Source: Lachnospiraceae bacterium
GTDB lineage: Bacteria > Bacillota > Clostridia > Lachnospirales > Lachnospiraceae
Direction: 5' to 3'
Assembly: GCA_004556655.1 (NCBI GenBank)
Contig: SFGF01000041.1
Coordinates: 1 to 35,417, forward strand
Length of the DNA stretch: 35,417 bases
Below the pieces are notes generated by a model. It saw only the letters and a program-made list of their open reading frames with translations. It made no database searches and was not told the DNA's origin. How positions within the stretch are numbered: the stretch's first letter is position 1; every line of letters starts with the position of its first letter. Below, in pieces: positions 16,075 to 23,917 of the stretch. Made by a program: the position numbers and the translations under genes.

Positions 16075-17022
16075 ATGAATCGTAAAACAGTTGATGTGAT
16101 TATACCGGTTTGTAATCCGGGAAAAGAGTGGGAAAAGCAGATTCGTTTGCTTGATAAACAGACATATCCGGTCAGGTATATCCGGATTGTGAATACAGGA
16201 AAAGAAAACTGGAATTCTGTATATGAAACCTGGAGCAGTAAAATGCTGGTGTGCCATGTGACAGGTGAAAGCTTTGATCATGGCGGTACCAGGGATATGA
16301 CAGCCAGAATGTCGGATGCAGATTATCTTCTTTTTATGACCCAGGATGCGATACCGGGAGGAACGGACCTGGTGGAAAAGCTGGTGGATGCACTGGAACA
16401 GGAGAAAGATATTCGGGTGGCTTATGCAAGACAGATGCCGGCAGAGGGCTGCCGTCTTGCAGAACAGTATACCAGGAAGTTTAATTATCCTTCTGTAAGT
16501 CGTATAAAAAGACAGAGCGATTTGCCGGAACTTGGAATCAAGACGTATTTTTGTTCTAATGTATGTGCTATGTATGATAGAAAAACATATCTGGAACTTG
16601 GAGGGTTTGTAAAAAAGATAATTTTTAACGAGGATATGATTTTTGCAGGAAGGCTGATACAAAGCGGATATGCAGTAGCTTATGCGGCGGATGCGAAAGT
16701 GATTCATTCCCACAATTATACAGCATTTCAGCAGTTTCATCGGAACTTTGATCTGGCGGTTTCGCAGGCAGATCATCCCGAGATTTTTGAAGGGATCCGT
16801 TCTGAGAATGAAGGAATTCGGTTGGTGAAAAAGACAGCCGGATGGCTGTGCCGACAGGGTAAACCATGGCTTGTGATTGGTCTCATATGGAACAGCGGAT
16901 GGAAGTATATGGGATATCTTTTGGGAAAGCGATATCAAAGGCTGCCAATGAAAGTCGTTCTTTGGTGTACGATGAATAAAGAATATTGGGGGAAATATAG
17001 TAATCAGGAAGACAAAAGGTAA
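16075..17022 (+). CDS. Glycosyltransferase family 2, rhamnosyltransferase-like (RfbF type)
   Basis: A 315-residue GT2 protein counted from ATG 16075, which has GGGAG just upstream and begins MNRKTVDVIIPVCNPG, the normal start of the fold. The longer frame from ATG 16018 would begin inside a terminator stem and adds nineteen residues without family character. Landmarks are ESFDHGGTRDMTA followed by YLLFMTQDAIPGG, characteristic of bacterial rhamnosyltransferases that use dTDP-rhamnose, then a late ELGGFVKKIIFNEDMIFAGR with the catalytic-base acidic pair. The last 90 residues contain amphipathic helices that may touch the membrane. It fits the rhamnose supply indicated by rfbD. It is probably partly expressed by read-through of the terminator just ahead, since no strong separate promoter is evident. 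Confidence 0.87.
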   Translation: MNRKTVDVIIPVCNPGKEWEKQIRLLDKQTYPVRYIRIVNTGKENWNSVYETWSSKMLVCHVTGESFDHGGTRDMTARMSDADYLLFMTQDAIPGGTDLVEKLVDALEQEKDIRVAYARQMPAEGCRLAEQYTRKFNYPSVSRIKRQSDLPELGIKTYFCSNVCAMYDRKTYLELGGFVKKIIFNEDMIFAGRLIQSGYAVAYAADAKVIHSHNYTAFQQFHRNFDLAVSQADHPEIFEGIRSENEGIRLVKKTAGWLCRQGKPWLVIGLIWNSGWKYMGYLLGKRYQRLPMKVVLWCTMNKEYWGKYSNQEDKR

Positions 17023-17072
17023 ACGAAACAGTTTTTTTCACATTTTTAACACAATTTGCGGTTATTATAAAA

Positions 17073-17081
17073 TGGTATAAT
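17073..17081 (+). promoter_or_regulatory. Extended -10 promoter for the HtrA-like protease gene
   Basis: TGGTATAAT at 17073-17081 is a perfect TATAAT with the TG extension. No -35 at ideal spacing is seen; TTTGCG at 17055-17060 would leave 15 bases. Extended -10 promoters often tolerate a weak -35. It lies about 30 bases ahead of the ATG. Confidence 0.58.
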
Positions 17082-17111
17082 ACAGTAAAGTCAAAAGAGA
17101 GGTTTCTATAT

Positions 17112-18854
17112 ATGAGCGATGAATGGAATTTGAATGAAGAGCAGGTATCCGGTCAGAACACTGAATCAGACGCGGAACCGCAGATTTTGGAAAAGAAAGA
17201 ACCGACGGATGTATCATCAGATATAGATAACAATGCAGGTAATGATAGCGAACAGCAGGAGACTTATCACTGGGTGAACCCGGAGTATCAGAAAAGACAG
17301 CAGGGAACAGCGGATGCAGGAGATAATACGTATGAGTCCAACAGTTACCGTGAAAATATAGACGGACAGACAAATACGGATGGTGGCTATCGGGGAGGCT
17401 CTTATCATGAATGGCAGAATCAAAATAATCAGAATCATATGAACCAAAATCAGTCCTGGCAGAACAATGCAAATCAGAATCAGTCTTGGAATCATCAGGC
17501 AGACAGGAATCAGTCATGGCAAAGTCAGGCAAACCAGGGAACGGGTCCCGCTACAGGACAAAGACATTATGGGACGTATCAGTTTACACCGGATAAATCT
17601 GCGAAGCCCCCAAAAAAGGAAAAATCTCATGGTACCGGAAAGAAATTTCTTGTGACAGTAGGTCTTGCGATGGTGTTTGGCATAGTTGCAGGAGGTTTGA
17701 TGTTTGGTGTGAATGCTTTGGGAAATCATCTTACCGGACAGGATGAAACCCCTCAGACACAGATACAGGTACCGTCCACAGAAACACCGGAGACGAAATT
17801 ACCGCAGAGTGAAGCAGTTTCCGCATCAGTATCCGATCAGTACACCGTATCCGAAGTGGCAAGTATTTGTATGCCTTCTGTGGTATCTATCACCAATGCC
17901 AGTGTAAAAACCGTACAGGATTTCTTCGGCGGAGTGCAGCAATATCCGATTGAAAGTACCGGTTCGGGTATTATTGTGGGACAAAATGAAAAAGAACTTC
18001 TGATAGCAACCAACAATCATGTGGTGGAAGGGGCAGATACCATAACAGTTGCTTTTAGTGATGATGCTGTGTATGAGGCACAGATCAAAGGAAATGCAGC
18101 AGACAGTGATCTGGCGGTGATCGCAGTGAAGCTGGAAGATATGTCGGAAGAAACATTGGGCAGTATAAAAGTGGTTACGTTGGGAGATTCGGATTCCCTT
18201 CAGATAGGAGAACAGGTTGTTGCCATAGGAAATGCCCTGGGTTATGGACAGTCAGTAACATCCGGATGGGTAAGCGCGGTCAACCGTGAAATGGTGGATT
18301 CGGATGGGAACTCTACCGGTAAACTGATTCAGACAGATGCAGCAATCAATCCGGGAAATAGTGGCGGTGCACTTTTAAATATGCGTGGGGAACTGATCGG
18401 TATCAATTCAGCAAAGGCTGCCGCTACAGAAGTGGAAGGAATGGGATATGCGATCCCGATTGCCACGGCTCAGCCTATTTTGGATGAGCTGATGAACAGA
18501 GAAACTCGATATAAAGCGGATGAGGATAAGGCAGCATATATCGGGGTGACCTGTATGAGCGTGGAATCAGAGGCATCAAAGATGTATGGGATTCCGACAG
18601 GTGCATTTGTGGATTCGGTGGAAGAAGGAGGACCGGCAGAAGCAGCCGGTATTAAGAAGGGTGATATCATCGTTAAATTTGATGGAATCACGATAACGGG
18701 AAGTACGGAACTGGTGAGTAAGCTTGAGTACTATGAAGCAGGAGAAACGGTAGATGTGGTGATCAGCCGTGCAGAAAATGGAGAGTATAAAGAGCAGACC
18801 GTCAGTGTGACTTTGGGAAAACGCAGTGAAATGAAACAGAGTGTAGATCGATGA
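17112..18854 (+). CDS. HtrA/DegP-family membrane-anchored serine protease with PDZ domain
   Basis: A quality-control protease acting outside the membrane on misfolded envelope proteins. Of 580 residues, about 175 form an acidic, Asn/Gln-rich cytoplasmic part. A transmembrane helix follows at about 177-200 (KKFLVTVGLAMVFGIVAGG), then a Pro/Thr/Gln linker, a trypsin-like domain and one PDZ domain (about 480-570; AAGIKKGDIIVKFDG). The catalytic triad is visible: His303 in NNHVVEGAD, Asp333 in ADSDLAVIAV and Ser417 in INPGNSGGALLN. Both PDZ binding-loop and core strands look complete. The cytoplasmic part is much longer than in model HtrA proteins and carries a three-fold ten-residue repeat. It has its own promoter and no operon partner, in keeping with stress-controlled genes; the polysaccharide locus directly precedes it. 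Confidence 0.95.
   Translation: MSDEWNLNEEQVSGQNTESDAEPQILEKKEPTDVSSDIDNNAGNDSEQQETYHWVNPEYQKRQQGTADAGDNTYESNSYRENIDGQTNTDGGYRGGSYHEWQNQNNQNHMNQNQSWQNNANQNQSWNHQADRNQSWQSQANQGTGPATGQRHYGTYQFTPDKSAKPPKKEKSHGTGKKFLVTVGLAMVFGIVAGGLMFGVNALGNHLTGQDETPQTQIQVPSTETPETKLPQSEAVSASVSDQYTVSEVASICMPSVVSITNASVKTVQDFFGGVQQYPIESTGSGIIVGQNEKELLIATNNHVVEGADTITVAFSDDAVYEAQIKGNAADSDLAVIAVKLEDMSEETLGSIKVVTLGDSDSLQIGEQVVAIGNALGYGQSVTSGWVSAVNREMVDSDGNSTGKLIQTDAAINPGNSGGALLNMRGELIGINSAKAAATEVEGMGYAIPIATAQPILDELMNRETRYKADEDKAAYIGVTCMSVESEASKMYGIPTGAFVDSVEEGGPAEAAGIKKGDIIVKFDGITITGSTELVSKLEYYEAGETVDVVISRAENGEYKEQTVSVTLGKRSEMKQSVDR
17448..17537 (+). repeat. Three tandem 30-bp units encoding NQSW decapeptides
   Basis: Three consecutive units at 17448-17477, 17478-17507 and 17508-17537 each begin with the codons for Asn-Gln-Ser-Trp and encode NQSWQNNANQ, NQSWNHQADR and NQSWQSQANQ. 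They lie in the cytoplasmic low-complexity region of the HtrA-like protease. The number of units could vary between strains. Confidence 0.8.
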
Positions 18855-18859
18855 TACAG

Positions 18860-18896
18860 CTCCGGCAGGATACGTCAGAAACGTGTTTTGCCGGAG
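18860..18896 (+). terminator. Hairpin downstream of the HtrA-like gene, probable terminator
   Basis: CTCCGGCA (18860-18867) and TGCCGGAG (18889-18896) pair perfectly, with a short ACG/CGT pairing inside the loop. It starts just after the protease stop codon. The following bases are not a clean T-run (TTACTGATTGTTT), so termination may be inefficient. Confidence 0.55.
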
Positions 18897-18930
18897 TTAC
18901 TGATTGTTTGTCTATTTATAAAAAGTTTAC

Positions 18931-18959
18931 TTGAGTGATGTGTAATTCTGGTCTATAAT
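18931..18959 (+). promoter_or_regulatory. Promoter for the clpX-lspA gene group
   Basis: TTGAGT (18931-18936) and a perfect TATAAT (18954-18959) are 17 bases apart, about 52 bases before the ClpX start. No CtsR- or HrcA-like heat-shock operator was recognised around it. Confidence 0.8.
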
Positions 18960-19011
18960 GGATGAAAAGAGCTTTGGTTATCCAAAGATTTTACAGAGAG
19001 GATAGAAAAGT

Positions 19012-20451
19012 ATGTCAGATGACAAAGATGTAATAAAGTATAATGAAATAGATATGGAAACAGGGGAAGATTCTTCGAAAGAGGATAAAGATGAATTTGA
19101 AAAAGTTTGTTTTTTGTGCCGGAGACCGGAAAGCAAGACCGGACCGATGATTACGCTTCCGCAGAATATTCATATTTGTACGGAATGTATGCAGAAGAGT
19201 TTCGACACTATGAATAACAGCAATATCAATTATAATGATCTGATGAGTAATATGCCAAACATCAGTATGATTGATCTTTCTTCCCTGCCGCATCAGATTT
19301 CAGAGAAGCAGAGAGTAAAAAAGAAGAAAAAGACGGAGGATAAAAAGAAAAGTTTTACGATGAAAGATGTTCCGCCGCCACATAAGATTAAAGCCAGTCT
19401 GGATGAATACGTGATTGGGCAGGAACATGCCAAGAAAGTGATTTCTGTAGGAGTTTATAATCATTATAAGCGTGTACTTTCGGCAGATCAGGAAGATGAC
19501 GGTGTAGAAATTGCAAAGTCAAATATGCTGATGATCGGACCTACCGGAAGTGGTAAGACCTATCTTGTACAGACTCTGGCGAAACTTCTGGATGTACCGC
19601 TTGCTATTACGGATGCCACTTCTCTTACAGAAGCCGGATATATCGGTGATGATATAGAGAGTGTTGTTTCAAAACTTCTTGCGGCTGCGGACAATGATGT
19701 AGAACGTGCAGAGCATGGCATTATTTTTATTGACGAGATTGATAAGATTGCAAAGAAAAAGAATACCAATCAGAGAGATGTAAGCGGAGAAGCTGTGCAG
19801 CAGGGCATGTTGAAGCTTCTTGAGGGAAGTGATGTGGAAGTCCCTGTGGGAGCAAACAGTAAGAATGCCATGGTACCATTGACTACGGTAAATACGAGCA
19901 ATATTCTGTTTATTTGTGGAGGGGCATTTCCGGATCTTGCAGAAGTTATAAAAGAACGTCTGAATAAAAAGGCTTCCATTGGCTTTCAGGCTGAGCTTCG
20001 TGATAAGTATGATAAGGATAAAAATATTCTGGATAAAGTTACAGTGGAAGATCTGAGAAAGTTTGGAATGGTTCCGGAGTTTTTGGGAAGGCTTCCGGTT
20101 ATCTTTACCCTGCAGGAACTGGATAAAGATATGCTTGTACAGATTCTCAAAGAGCCGAAAAATGCCATTTTAAAGCAGTACAAGAAACTGCTGGCTATGG
20201 ATGAAGTGAAGCTGTCATTTGATGAAGCGGCACTGGAAGCCATCGCAGAGAAGGCACTTGAAAAAGATACGGGAGCAAGAGCGCTCAGAGCGATACTGGA
20301 AGAATATATGCTGGATATCATGTATGAAATACCGAAGGATGACAGTATCGGTGAAGTTGTAATCACTGGTGAGTATATCCGCCATACAGGAGGTCCCAGG
20401 ATCCTTCTTAGAGGTCAGGAACCATTTTTGTTGGAACAGAATCATGGATAA
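19012..20451 (+). CDS. clpX: ATP-dependent Clp protease ATP-binding subunit ClpX
   Basis: A hexameric AAA+ unfoldase that feeds proteins to ClpP. The 479 residues begin with an acidic segment, then a ClpX zinc-binding domain with Cys33, Cys36, Cys56 and Cys59. A lysine-rich linker (KKKKKTEDKKK) follows, then the AAA+ core: KASLDEYVIGQEHAKK, Walker A GPTGSGKT near residue 177, GYIGDDIESVVSKLL, Walker B IIFIDEIDK near 240, the ClpP-binding IGF loop (KKASIGFQAE) near 323 and sensor-2 DTGARALRAILE. It is about 60 residues longer than typical ClpX because of the N-terminal segment and linker. No clpP or tig lies beside it, so it may be a second, diverged ClpX; the IGF loop suggests it can still dock on ClpP. 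An AGAGAGGAT site precedes the start. Confidence 0.93.
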   Translation: MSDDKDVIKYNEIDMETGEDSSKEDKDEFEKVCFLCRRPESKTGPMITLPQNIHICTECMQKSFDTMNNSNINYNDLMSNMPNISMIDLSSLPHQISEKQRVKKKKKTEDKKKSFTMKDVPPPHKIKASLDEYVIGQEHAKKVISVGVYNHYKRVLSADQEDDGVEIAKSNMLMIGPTGSGKTYLVQTLAKLLDVPLAITDATSLTEAGYIGDDIESVVSKLLAAADNDVERAEHGIIFIDEIDKIAKKKNTNQRDVSGEAVQQGMLKLLEGSDVEVPVGANSKNAMVPLTTVNTSNILFICGGAFPDLAEVIKERLNKKASIGFQAELRDKYDKDKNILDKVTVEDLRKFGMVPEFLGRLPVIFTLQELDKDMLVQILKEPKNAILKQYKKLLAMDEVKLSFDEAALEAIAEKALEKDTGARALRAILEEYMLDIMYEIPKDDSIGEVVITGEYIRHTGGPRILLRGQEPFLLEQNHG

Positions 20452-20501
20452 AAATATATTATAATGAGATCGGATAAGATTTCCGGGAAAGAGAGGTATT
20501 T

Positions 20502-21011
20502 ATGAAGAATGAAGATTTTTTTGAGAGTCTGAGACAGACGATCACCGACACCGCTGAGGTGGTTGGTAAGAAAACAGAGGATTTGGTGGAAATCCAGAAG
20601 TTAAGAAGCCGTATTCGAAACGCACAGAGAAGTATGGAGACGGATTACAAAAAACTGGGTGAAATTATTTATCAGCGTTATATAGGTGGTGCAGTCCTGG
20701 ATGAGGAGCTTGCTGATGTGTGCGGTTTGATCATGGAGCTTCAGAAAGAGACAGCTTCTTATAAAGAAGAACTGGCAAGCAGAAGAGGACAGAATATTTG
20801 TCCTGTTTGTGGTAACGGAAATCCGCGGGATGCCGCATTCTGTATGCAGTGTGGAGCACCGATTCCTAAATCTGAGCCGGAAACGGAAGATCCTTATGCA
20901 GCAGGTCCTGTTCATGAGGATGAGGGATCCGAGCAGGAAGTTTGGGATGCCTGTACAGAAGAAAATGAGCCAGAAGAGACCCCTGAAAAAACTGAGGAAA
21001 AAGCAGAATAG
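20502..21011 (+). CDS. Zinc-ribbon, coiled-coil cytoplasmic protein of unknown function
   Basis: A 169-residue hydrophilic protein with no signal peptide or membrane span. Residues 1-95 are helical and heptad-like (LVEIQKLRSRIRNAQRSMETDYKK and onward), suggesting a coiled coil. Residues 100-117 form a zinc ribbon with CPVCG at Cys100/Cys103 and CMQCG at Cys114/Cys117. The last 45 residues are rich in Glu and Pro and probably disordered. Such small zinc-ribbon proteins are common in Clostridia and are usually annotated as hypothetical; no enzymatic motif is seen. It follows clpX by 50 bases with a GAGAGG site and precedes the signal peptidase-like gene by ten bases, so the three are likely co-transcribed. 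Confidence 0.82.
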   Translation: MKNEDFFESLRQTITDTAEVVGKKTEDLVEIQKLRSRIRNAQRSMETDYKKLGEIIYQRYIGGAVLDEELADVCGLIMELQKETASYKEELASRRGQNICPVCGNGNPRDAAFCMQCGAPIPKSEPETEDPYAAGPVHEDEGSEQEVWDACTEENEPEETPEKTEEKAE

Positions 21012-21021
21012 AGGCGGTATC

Positions 21022-21486
21022 ATGGTTTGGATAAGTATTATGACGGCGGTTTTTCTTGCAGATCTGCTGATAAAGGATCAGGCAGAAAAACATCTTAGTG
21101 ACAAAGCAGTAAGAGAAGTAGCCGGCGATAAAATACTGTTGAGAAAGATTCATAATGCGGGTATGGCATGCAATATTGGAGAGAAAAATCCGGAACTTGT
21201 AAAAAAGGGGACATTTTCATTATGGACACTTCTCTTTGCATGTTATCTCAGATTATTAAGAAAGCCGGGAAAAAATGCGGCAAAACTGGGAGGAGCCCTT
21301 GCTTTGGGAGGCGGTCTCAGCAATTTGACAGACAGGATGACGAAAGGATATGTAACAGATTATTTCAGCCTGAATGTTAAATGGGAGAGATTAAGAAGAC
21401 TCGTTTTCAATATTTCTGATTTCTGTATTTTGATCGGTACGATACTGGCGTCAATTTCCTGGTGCAGGAAGAAAAAAGAAGAATGA
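21022..21486 (+). CDS. Divergent signal peptidase II (LspA-like)
   Basis: A 154-residue membrane protein with four predicted helices. Signal peptidase II features are recognisable: SNLTDRM with Asp104 and FNISDF with Asp133 correspond to the two catalytic aspartates, GGALALGGGLSNL is the glycine-rich third helix, and GYVTDYFSL follows as in the GxVxDF motif. The first helix has FLADLLIKDQ, matching the usual Asp-x-x-x-Lys. The asparagine-glycine motif after helix 1 is altered (IHNAGMACNIG), and the protein is shorter and more basic than housekeeping LspA, so its substrate may differ or it may be a paralogue. ATG 21022 is chosen because GAGGCGG lies just upstream; the reading frame is open further back only inside the zinc-ribbon gene. 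Confidence 0.78.
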   Translation: MVWISIMTAVFLADLLIKDQAEKHLSDKAVREVAGDKILLRKIHNAGMACNIGEKNPELVKKGTFSLWTLLFACYLRLLRKPGKNAAKLGGALALGGGLSNLTDRMTKGYVTDYFSLNVKWERLRRLVFNISDFCILIGTILASISWCRKKKEE

Positions 21487-21512
21487 TAGCTTTTGAGTGA
21501 TCTCACGTAAAT

Positions 21513-21555
21513 AGGCTAAGGGAATCTTGTCTTATGTCCAATATTCCCTTAGCCT
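21513..21555 (+). terminator. Terminator after the clpX-lspA group
   Basis: Perfect 13-base arms at 21513-21525 and 21543-21555 (AGGCTAAGGGAAT and its complement) with a 17-base loop, followed by CATTTATCTTTT. It closes the transcript 26 bases after the lspA-like stop. Confidence 0.85.
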
Positions 21556-21742
21556 CATTTATCTTTTACGAATACGAGATCAGCAGGTTGCGCCGCCTAC
21601 CACATTTTTCTCAAGAATCTGTTTTTTGTCAATTTTGCTGTTTAACAGTTTGTCTTGTACATAATCAAATCTCAGTCTTGCTATCTTCGAAAAATAGAGA
21701 TAGTCAAAATAGTATATTTTTATGAAAGAAAATCGGAAGATT

Positions 21743-21770
21743 TTGTTATCACTTTCTGCTATGCTGTAAT
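21743..21770 (+). promoter_or_regulatory. Promoter of the alpha-glucosidase gene
   Basis: TTGTTA (21743-21748), a 16-base spacer and TGTAAT (21765-21770) preceded by an extended -10 TG. Transcription would start near 21777, just before the palindrome at 21784. Confidence 0.62.
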
Positions 21771-21783
21771 TATAAAAATGCCA

Positions 21784-21803
21784 GGGTCGAAAGCTTTTGA
21801 CCC
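21784..21803 (+). promoter_or_regulatory. Palindromic probable operator (LacI-family-like) in the alpha-glucosidase leader
   Basis: A 20-base near-palindrome, GGGTCGAAAGCTTTTGACCC, with a single mismatched pair and an AGCT centre. It is centred at about +17 relative to the predicted transcription start, where a LacI-family sugar regulator would block transcription. It could also fold as an RNA hairpin, but no T-tract follows. The regulator gene is not in the window. Confidence 0.5.
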
Positions 21804-21837
21804 CAACTCATAAAATAAAAAGGAGAAAACGTATCTT

Positions 21838-23508
21838 ATGGAGAAAAAGTGGTGGAAAGAAAGTGTTGTATATCAAATTTATCCCAGAAGTTTTAAGGAC
21901 AGCAACGGAGATGGAATCGGAGATTTGAATGGTATCACAGAAAAGATGGATTATCTTCAGGAGCTTGGTGTGGATGTAGTATGGCTTTCACCTGTATATC
22001 AGTCGCCGAATGATGATAATGGATATGATATCAGCGATTATCAGGCAATCATGACTGAGTTTGGAACCATGGAAGATTTTGACCGCATGCTTACGGCAGC
22101 TCATGAGCATGGAATCAAGCTGGTAATGGATCTTGTGGTAAATCATACATCCGATGAGCATCCATGGTTTGTGGAAAGCCGCAAATCTCTGGATAACCCT
22201 TATCGTGATTATTATATCTGGAGACCGGCAAAGGACGGAAAAGAACCGAATAACTGGGGTTCCTGTTTCTCCGGTCCGGCATGGGAATATGATGAGCAGA
22301 CAGATATGTATTACTTACATCTGTTCTCAAAGAAACAGCCGGATCTGAACTGGGATAACCCCACAGTTCGTCAGGAAGTATTTGATATGATGAACTGGTG
22401 GCTTGATAAGGGCGTGGATGGTTTCCGTATGGATGTTATCAGTTTGATTTCCAAGAAACCGGATCTGCCGGATGGACCAGTAGGTATCAACGGATATGCC
22501 AGCTTCAATGAACCTGCCAATGGGCCTCACGTACATGAGTATCTTCAGGAGATGCGGGAAAAAGTGCTGAATCGTGCAGATACGATTACGGTGGGAGAAT
22601 GCTCCGGTGTAACTTTGGAGGAAGCAAAAAAGTATGCCAGAAGTGATGGGAAAGAACTGAATATGGTATTTCAGTTTGAACATATGGATGTGGATGCCGA
22701 TGGCACTAACAAATGGACGGATAAAAAAATGGATTTGCGTGATCTGAAGGCGATTCTGACGAAATGGCAGAAAGGTCTGGAAGAAATTGCATGGAACAGT
22801 TTATACTGGGAGAATCATGACCAGCCACGTTCTATTTCCCGTTTCGGTAATGACAGTACCACGTACCATGATCTGTCTGCGAAAATGTTGGCAACCTGTC
22901 TGCATATGATGCAGGGAACTCCTTACGTGTATCAGGGAGAAGAACTGGGTATGACCAATGTGCCGTTTACCAGTGTGGATCAGTTCCGTGATCTGGACAG
23001 TATCAATGCTTATCATGAACTGGTGGATGATCAGAAAGTATTTTCTCATGAAGAAATGATGCGCTATCTGTGCTGTAAGAGCCGTGACAATGCAAGAACA
23101 CCGTTCCAGTGGGATGATTCTGAAAATGCAGGATTCACCACAGGCACCCCGTGGATTATGGTCAATCCGAATTATACAGAGATTAATGCTAAAAAACAGC
23201 TGGCAGATCCTGATTCGGTATTCCACTACTATCAGAAATTGATTCGTCTGAGAAAAGAAAAAGAACTGATCGTATATGGAACTTATGATCTGCTGATGCC
23301 GGAATCAAAAGAAATCTATATGTATACCAGAACACTTGGAGAAGAGAAATTGATCACGGTATGCAACTTCTCAGATCAGGAAGTCCAGATAGATCTTCCG
23401 GAAGAATTCCTTGGCGGAAAATATCTGATCAGTAATTATGAGGAACAGCCGATTGCAGAGAAGATGACGGTACGTCCTTATGAAGCGTTTGTAATTGAAA
23501 ATATGTAA
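21838..23508 (+). CDS. malL: GH13 alpha-glucosidase (oligo-1,6-glucosidase type)
   Basis: A cytoplasmic enzyme that cleaves short alpha-1,6- or alpha-1,4-linked glucosides such as isomaltose, panose or sucrose-like substrates. The 556 residues, with no signal peptide, match the GH13 subfamily of oligo-1,6-glucosidases and dextran glucosidases: WWKESVVYQIYPRSFKDSNG at the N-terminus, then DLVVNHTSDEHPWF, GFRMDVISL with nucleophile Asp199, VGECSG with acid Glu254, and WENHDQPR with transition-state stabiliser Asp328. VISLISKKP after the nucleophile (Val, not Thr) points to preference for alpha-1,6 bonds, although this residue rule is a guide only. The C-terminal beta domain is complete. It is transcribed alone from its own promoter with a palindromic operator, as expected for a sugar-induced gene. 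The symbol is by family resemblance. Confidence 0.9.
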   Translation: MEKKWWKESVVYQIYPRSFKDSNGDGIGDLNGITEKMDYLQELGVDVVWLSPVYQSPNDDNGYDISDYQAIMTEFGTMEDFDRMLTAAHEHGIKLVMDLVVNHTSDEHPWFVESRKSLDNPYRDYYIWRPAKDGKEPNNWGSCFSGPAWEYDEQTDMYYLHLFSKKQPDLNWDNPTVRQEVFDMMNWWLDKGVDGFRMDVISLISKKPDLPDGPVGINGYASFNEPANGPHVHEYLQEMREKVLNRADTITVGECSGVTLEEAKKYARSDGKELNMVFQFEHMDVDADGTNKWTDKKMDLRDLKAILTKWQKGLEEIAWNSLYWENHDQPRSISRFGNDSTTYHDLSAKMLATCLHMMQGTPYVYQGEELGMTNVPFTSVDQFRDLDSINAYHELVDDQKVFSHEEMMRYLCCKSRDNARTPFQWDDSENAGFTTGTPWIMVNPNYTEINAKKQLADPDSVFHYYQKLIRLRKEKELIVYGTYDLLMPESKEIYMYTRTLGEEKLITVCNFSDQEVQIDLPEEFLGGKYLISNYEEQPIAEKMTVRPYEAFVIENM

Positions 23509-23551
23509 AATGTGTCATTTTTCTTTGGATAGAGAAGTTATCACGAATATT

Positions 23552-23594
23552 TATCTTGAAAGGAGTCCAATCTCCTTCCAAGATAAAGCTCCGG
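23552..23594 (+). repeat. Short copy of a palindromic repeat element (MITE/REP-like)
   Basis: Arms TATCTTGAAAGGAG (23552-23565) and CTCCTTCCAAGATA (23572-23585) pair except at one position around the loop TCCAAT. The right flank AAGCTCCGG (23586-23594) is also shared with the longer copy at 32501-32598, whose extra inner hairpin is missing here. It lies 43 bases after the alpha-glucosidase stop and may also help end that transcript, though no T-tract follows. Confidence 0.72.
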
Positions 23595-23671
23595 TATATG
23601 CAAGAATTGTCACAAAATAGAGGAAAAATCACATCGAGATGATATCAAATAGAAAATAGACAAAAAGAAAG

Positions 23672-23755
23672 TGCAGGAAGCGGGACTTGAACCCGCACGA
23701 TATTGCTACCACAGGCACCTGAAGCCTGCGCGTCTGCCAATTCCGCCATTCCTGC
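23672..23755 (-). tRNA. tRNA-Leu (anticodon CAG)
   Basis: An 84-base class II tRNA read on the minus strand. The acceptor arms GCAGGAA and TTCCTGC pair, with discriminator A at 23672. The anticodon loop TTCAGGT gives CAG, reading leucine codon CUG. A long variable arm and a GGTTCAAGTCC T-loop are present. CCA is not encoded. It is identical to the copy at 23791-23874 and downstream of it in the transcript. Confidence 0.95.
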
Positions 23756-23790
23756 ACGATTAAATAAATATGTAGTTTTTAGATTCAGAA

Positions 23791-23874
23791 TGCAGGAAGC
23801 GGGACTTGAACCCGCACGATATTGCTACCACAGGCACCTGAAGCCTGCGCGTCTGCCAATTCCGCCATTCCTGC
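23791..23874 (-). tRNA. tRNA-Leu (anticodon CAG), second identical copy
   Basis: The same 84 bases as the gene at 23672-23755: acceptor GCAGGAA/TTCCTGC, anticodon CAG, long variable arm, discriminator A at 23791 and no encoded CCA. It is the promoter-proximal copy; 35 A/T-rich bases separate the two. Confidence 0.95.
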
Positions 23875-23917
23875 ATATTCTGTTTTGTTTTGCCGCCTCA
23901 CCTCAGCGACATTGACA

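Larger units (their letters stand above)
21487..21837 (+). other. 351-base intergenic region between lspA-like and alpha-glucosidase genes
   Basis: Contains a terminator (21513-21555), about 170 bases of A/T-rich sequence in which I see no gene or RNA, the alpha-glucosidase promoter (21743-21770), a palindromic probable operator (21784-21803) and an AAGGAG ribosome site before ATG 21838. Confidence 0.7.

Noticed and set aside
15979..16938. 319-residue minus-strand ORF opposite the rhamnosyltransferase-like gene
   Set aside because: The plus-strand protein has clear GT2 motifs, and the minus ORF has no promoter or family character.
23673..23874. Direct repeat that could be read as a CRISPR-like or attachment-site duplication
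   Set aside because: The two repeat units are complete tRNA-Leu genes with all arms, and no integrase gene or array structure is present.
23703..23915. Short ORF covering the two tRNA-Leu genes
   Set aside because: The repeated peptide segment is simply the translated tRNA repeat; no coding evidence.
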